Assembly (NCBI GenBank): GCA_964244115.1 | Contig: CAXTHM010000005.1 | Span: 20,802-84,801, forward strand | Reading direction: 5' to 3' | DNA: 64,000 nucleotides | DNA from: CADCWK01 sp964244115 | GTDB lineage: Bacteria > Chloroflexota > Chloroflexia > Thermomicrobiales > UBA6265 | Shown here: in pieces, positions 60,496-64,000 of the stretch | Layout of the letters: every line of letters starts with the position of its first letter | How positions within the stretch are numbered: position 1 is the first letter of the stretch | Made by a program: the position numbers and the translations under genes | The notes under the pieces: generated by a model | Seen by the model: only the letters and a program-made list of their open reading frames with translations | The model's database searches: none | Told to the model about the DNA's origin: nothing

Positions 60496-61038
60496 ATGAC
60501 CACGTCCGAGACCACCAGCACCGCGACGACCGGGATCTCCGGTGAGGATGTCTTCGGCATCCTTGCCGACATCCAGCCCGGCTCGCTCGCCGCGAGCCTG
60601 CGCGAGCAGCGCCCCGACCTGACCCGGTTCAGCCAGGCCAGCTACGAGTCCCTGTTCGACCCGGCCAGCGATGACAGCCTGTCTGGTAGGGAACGGGAGC
60701 TCGTCGCCCTCCGGATCGCCCTGCTGACGCCCGACGTTCCGCTCGCGGCCTGGCACCGTGACCGTCTCACGGCTGCCACCGGGACGGCGGCGACGGTCAC
60801 CGCCGTCACCGGGTTCCCGGCCGTCTCGCCGGAACTGACGCCCCGCGAGGTCGCCATCCTCCACCACACGGACCTGCTCACCCAGCGACCGGTCGACGCG
60901 GAGCGATCCGACATCGACGCGCTCCGGACGGCCGGGCTCACGACCCTCGAGATCGTGACGCTGTCGCAGTTGATCGCCTTCGTCGCCTTCCAGGTCCGCG
61001 TCCTCGCGACGCTGCGCGCGTTCGGAGCCACCGCATGA
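60496..61038 (+). CDS. CMD-domain protein (Avi_7170-type)
   Basis: 180 residues, AAGGAG about eight bases before the ATG. All helical carboxymuconolactone-decarboxylase-like fold: QPGSLAASLREQRPDLTRFS, SLFDPASDDSLSGRERELVA and TLEIVTLSQLIAFVAFQVRV. It lacks the AhpD C-x-x-C. From memory this is the CMD-domain family named after Avi_7170, found beside an AhpD partner and a family 5 ABC transporter. It overlaps the next gene by four bases and is likely to form a complex with its product. Confidence 0.8.
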   Translation: MTTSETTSTATTGISGEDVFGILADIQPGSLAASLREQRPDLTRFSQASYESLFDPASDDSLSGRERELVALRIALLTPDVPLAAWHRDRLTAATGTAATVTAVTGFPAVSPELTPREVAILHHTDLLTQRPVDAERSDIDALRTAGLTTLEIVTLSQLIAFVAFQVRVLATLRAFGATA

Positions 61039-61622
61039 GCCACCTGCCCCAGTTCACCCGCCAGGTCGTCGACTGGCCGCCCTGGAGCGAGACGATCGAC
61101 GACGGCGACGCGACGCCGGACCAGCTCGCGATCGTCGACGAGATCGTCGGCGGTCGGAAGGCGGGCCGGACCTACTGGGCAACCCTTGCCCACGACGCCG
61201 ACGTCCTCCGCCACCGCCACGACCTGTTCCCGGAGACGCTGCGCGACAAGCAGGAGGAGGGTGGGTCGCCCCGCTCCGACCTGGAACTGTCCGCCGTCGC
61301 CGCGAGCAAGGCGACCGGCTGCGTCTACTGTGCCTCCGTCCACGCGCGTGCCTACCAGCAACTGACCGGCAACACCGAACTGATCGACGGGGTCCTGCAC
61401 GACGGCGTCGCGGCCAGCCTGCCCGAGCGTGAGGCAGCCCTGGTCGCGTTCTCGGCGAAGCTGGCCGACTCCCCGAGCGAGATCACCGCGCAGGACGTGC
61501 AGCCGCTGCGGGACGCCGGCTACTCCGATCTCGAGATCTTCGACGTCGCGCATGCCTCGGCCATGTTCGCCTGGGCCAACCGGCTCCTGCTGACGCTCGG
61601 CGGCCAGACGGTCGCGGTCTGA
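61035..61622 (+). CDS. AhpD-like alkylhydroperoxidase domain protein (Avi_7169-type)
   Basis: 195 residues, ATGA overlap with the CMD gene. The AhpD redox centre is present: SKATGCVYCASVHARAYQQL has C-x-x-C-x-x-x-H. A second helix pair follows (DLEIFDVAHASAMFAWANRL). AhpD-type proteins reduce hydroperoxides or act with lipoyl/thiol partners. As the last gene of the SAM-controlled operon it is likely to act with OsmC and the SfnB-like enzyme. Confidence 0.85.
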   Translation: MSHLPQFTRQVVDWPPWSETIDDGDATPDQLAIVDEIVGGRKAGRTYWATLAHDADVLRHRHDLFPETLRDKQEEGGSPRSDLELSAVAASKATGCVYCASVHARAYQQLTGNTELIDGVLHDGVAASLPEREAALVAFSAKLADSPSEITAQDVQPLRDAGYSDLEIFDVAHASAMFAWANRLLLTLGGQTVAV

Positions 61623-61670
61623 GGCCAGCAACGGCCGTTTCTCGCGTCCGAGCGGGATGTCGATCCGACG

Positions 61671-61707
61671 AGGACCCCGGTACCACTCGATGGTGCCGGG
61701 GTCCTTG
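61671..61707 (+). terminator. Operon terminator
   Basis: AGGACCCCGGTACCA (61671-61685), loop CTCGA, TGGTGCCGGGGTCCT (61691-61705), one wobble pair, followed by TTGG. It lies about 50 bases past the AhpD-like gene and ends the sulfur operon. Confidence 0.65.
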
Positions 61708-61773
61708 GCGTAGAGTCTGCGGCGACAGACGGGCCGATCGCCGCGAGAACGCCCCACCCGAGGACCATCACCC

Positions 61774-63936
61774 ATGCTCGACACGAATCTGACGCTCAAG
61801 GCGGACGAGCTCTACCTCGCCGGCGCCATCGACACCGACGGCAGCGGCGAGCGCGCGACCGGGATCTACGCCCGCGATACCCGTTTCATCAGCGTGCTGG
61901 ACCTCGACCTCAACGGTAGGTTGCTTCGGACGCTCGCGGTCCGCACGCCGGACGCCAACCGCGCCCTGTTCGTGTCGACGAACGAGGGCTACGAGGACGA
62001 CGGTCGGGAGGTCTATGGGCATAGTCTCGGCGTCGAGCAGGAGTTGACCCTGACCGACCGGGTCACGCTCCGGCTGACGGTCCGCAACCACGGCCTCCGA
62101 TCGCTGGCCCCGGCGATCGGTCTGACGATCGGCTCCGACTTCCGCGACCTGTTCGCCATTCGCGGCTTCCCGCCGCCCGAGCCGGGCCAGTACCTTCCGC
62201 TCGCCCCGTCGGGTGACGGCTTCGACCTCGGCTACCGCACCCCGGCCGGGGAGGAGGTCGGGATCAGCGTCGGATTCGAGGAGGCGCCGGTCTCGATCGT
62301 CGAGGCCAGGCCGGAAGCGGCCGATCAGGACGCCGGTCGCCAGCGGTCGTCGCCGGTCTTCGGTCCGGCGGGGGGCGCCCGGGCCGCCGTCGCCGCGCTC
62401 GCGACGTTCCGGCCCGCCCTCTCCCCGGGCGAGACGTGGCGGACGACGGTGACGGTTCGCCTGCGGACGTTCGGTGCGCGGCCGCTCTCGGCGGTCGCCG
62501 AGTTGCCGTCGCACGGTGCCTTGCAGCCGGGGACGATCCGGACCAGCCGCCCCGACCTCAATGCCGTCCTGGATCGTGCCACCGCCGACCTCGCCATGCT
62601 CCAGACGACCTTCGACGAGGGCTCAATCGTCGCGGCCGGTATCCCATGGTTCGTCGCGCCGTTCGGCCGCGACAGCCTGATCGCCGGCTTCCAGACGCTG
62701 CCGCTCTCGCCGTGGCGGACGGCCGCGACGCTGCGGGTCCTGGCCGCGCATCAGGCGACCAGTTACGACGCCTGGCGAGACCGCGAGCCCGGCAAGATCC
62801 TCCACGAGACCCGGTTCGGCGAGATGGCCCGGAGTGGCTCGATCCCGCACACGCCGTATTACGGGACGGTCGACGCGACGCCGCTGTTCGCCTGGCTGGT
62901 CGCCGAGACGGTCGCCTGGACCGGCGACGAGTCGCTCTGGCGGGAGCTGGAGCCGCACGCCCGGGCGGCCGTCCGCTGGATGCGCGAGTCCGGCGACCTC
63001 GACGGCGACGGGCTGATCGAGCACCCGACGCGACAGCCGGATGGGGTCCACATCACCAACCAGGGCTGGAAGGACAGCTGGGACTCGCTCCATCACGCCG
63101 ACGGCTCCGTCCCGACCGGCGACATCGCGCTGGTCGAGGTCCAAGGCTATGCCTTCGCCGCCTACCGCCGGCTGGCGGATATCGCCCGGCTCTACGGGGA
63201 CGACGCCTGGGCCGATGAACTGTCCGGCTACGCGGAGCAGACCCGCTCCCTCGTCGAGGGACGGTTCTGGCTCGATGATCTCGGGGTCTACGCGCAGGCG
63301 CTCGACGGCGACAAGCGCCCGACCGCGATGGTCAGCTCCAACGCCGGCCACCTGCTGCTGACCGGCCTCCCGGCGCCGGACCGGGCGGCCCGGGTGGCGG
63401 CAACCCTGGCCGACCCGAGGATGAACACCGGCTGGGGGCTCCGGACCCTGGCGACGGACGCGGCGACCTACAACCCGATGAGCTACCACAACGGCTCGGT
63501 CTGGCCGCACGACAACTCACTGGTCGTCGGGGGGCTGGCGGCGACGGGGCAGGCGGCGGTTGCCATCGAGTTCTTCGAGTCGTTGCTGGCCGCGGCGCTG
63601 ACCGACCCGATGCGGCGGCTGCCGGAACTGTTCTGCGGCTTCCCCCGGGTCGGGATCGCCGAGTCGGCGCCGGTGCCGTACCCGGTCAGTTGCATCCCGC
63701 AGGCGTGGGCGGCCGGGGCGATCCCGTTCATGTTGACGAGTCTGCTCGGGCTGACGATCTCGGACGACGGCCGGGAGATCTCGGTCGCCCCGGCGCTGCC
63801 GGCGTCGATCGACTGGGTGGAGGTGACCGGTCTCCGGGCGGATCAGGCCGATGCGACCATCCGGGTCCAGCGTGACGGCGACGGCTATCGGGTCGAGGGG
63901 AGCGGCGCGATCCGGCAGGCCGCGTTCCGCGCCTGA
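61774..63936 (+). CDS. Glycogen-debranching-type glycosidase (GDE N-terminal plus (alpha/alpha)6 catalytic domain)
   Basis: 720 residues. The N-terminal beta-sandwich (about 1-230; GIYARDTRFISVLDLDLNGR) is the glycogen debranching N-terminal domain. The (alpha/alpha)6 barrel follows: IPWFVAPFGRDSLIAGFQTL, EIGRM-like HETRFGEMARSGSIPHTPYY, YYGTVDATPLFAWLV, LIEHPTR, TNQGWKDSWDSL and YHNGSVWPHDNSLV. These are typical of amylo-alpha-1,6-glucosidase-like enzymes; many soil bacterial members act on other alpha-glucosides. No signal peptide, so cytoplasmic. Confidence 0.85.
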   Translation: MLDTNLTLKADELYLAGAIDTDGSGERATGIYARDTRFISVLDLDLNGRLLRTLAVRTPDANRALFVSTNEGYEDDGREVYGHSLGVEQELTLTDRVTLRLTVRNHGLRSLAPAIGLTIGSDFRDLFAIRGFPPPEPGQYLPLAPSGDGFDLGYRTPAGEEVGISVGFEEAPVSIVEARPEAADQDAGRQRSSPVFGPAGGARAAVAALATFRPALSPGETWRTTVTVRLRTFGARPLSAVAELPSHGALQPGTIRTSRPDLNAVLDRATADLAMLQTTFDEGSIVAAGIPWFVAPFGRDSLIAGFQTLPLSPWRTAATLRVLAAHQATSYDAWRDREPGKILHETRFGEMARSGSIPHTPYYGTVDATPLFAWLVAETVAWTGDESLWRELEPHARAAVRWMRESGDLDGDGLIEHPTRQPDGVHITNQGWKDSWDSLHHADGSVPTGDIALVEVQGYAFAAYRRLADIARLYGDDAWADELSGYAEQTRSLVEGRFWLDDLGVYAQALDGDKRPTAMVSSNAGHLLLTGLPAPDRAARVAATLADPRMNTGWGLRTLATDAATYNPMSYHNGSVWPHDNSLVVGGLAATGQAAVAIEFFESLLAAALTDPMRRLPELFCGFPRVGIAESAPVPYPVSCIPQAWAAGAIPFMLTSLLGLTISDDGREISVAPALPASIDWVEVTGLRADQADATIRVQRDGDGYRVEGSGAIRQAAFRA

Positions 63937-63972
63937 CCGTGATCTCATGGCCCTCGTCGGTCGCGAGCGGTC

Positions 63973-64000
63973 AGCCCCACCCCCCGACCCCCTCCCCATC
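63973..64000 (-). repeat. Dispersed G/C-rich repeat, cut by window end
   Basis: CCCCCGACCCCCTCCCCATC is the start, in reverse orientation, of the GATGGGGAGGGG-type repeat seen at 13756, 32767 and 34731. Confidence 0.55.

Overview
The window is a high-GC, gene-dense stretch of a bacterial chromosome. It comes from a draft or metagenome scaffold, since three 10-N gaps lie at 34648, 48999 and 53877. The gene mix suits a Chloroflexota bacterium, perhaps of the Thermomicrobia and relatives: an F420-type deazaflavin reductase, Tat-exported ABC solute-binding proteins, TolB-like secreted propellers, a fused FAD/Fe-S oxidase, and many short GC-rich hairpin repeats. That placement is inference; no rRNA, tRNA or universal marker is present to confirm it.

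Layout. 0-4.3 kb: a large nucleoside-phosphorylase-like protein, a Doc/antitoxin module bracketed by two copies of that protein's 3' end, and a low-GC membrane protein. 4.4-7.4 kb: a multicopper oxidase-ZIP metal transporter operon behind a DtxR-like box, then hairpin-rich non-coding DNA. 7.4-16.1 kb: small enzymes (deazaflavin reductase, UBP zinc finger, Nudix), a DUF1697 remnant, secreted proteins, a truncated RDD gene and a family 5 solute-binding protein. 16.5-24.1 kb: flavin reductase, ring-cleaving dioxygenase, zinc-ribbon membrane proteins, an orphan HsdR-N nuclease-like protein, and a DHA2 efflux pump with its MarR regulator. 24.3-35.2 kb: fused debris of a TetR gene and a PQQ-type propeller gene, an ECF sigma/anti-sigma pair, a fused FAD/Fe-S oxidoreductase, a MITE-like element, a PAP2 protein, and a YfhO-like membrane protein invaded by repeats.

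34.8-38.4 kb is the most unusual block. A consensus promoter and structured leader precede a small ORF and a terminator. Then come four consecutive very small genes, each with its own AGGAG-type ribosome binding site and some shared motifs, and then a TROVE (Ro60/Rsr-like) RNA-binding protein whose von Willebrand-like domain has lost its metal-site motif. A Y RNA would be expected nearby, and about 360 bases without a convincing gene are available for it.

38.4-53.6 kb: methyltransferase, GH13 amylase, NYN nuclease, phosphotransferase, ParA/ParB with a GNAT protein, an MMPL exporter with a promoter-overlapping operator and a MarR regulator, TrmH, and a sugar ABC transporter (binding protein plus two permeases) followed by a convergent DUF624-like gene. 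54.7-61.7 kb: a complete SAM-I riboswitch, with a consensus promoter and a terminator-type expression platform, controls an operon of two DppB/DppC-type permeases, a solute-binding protein, an SfnB-like acyl-CoA dehydrogenase-fold enzyme, OsmC, and two AhpD/CMD-fold proteins. I read it as a regulated organosulfur import and oxidation pathway. A glycogen-debranching-type glycosidase closes the window.
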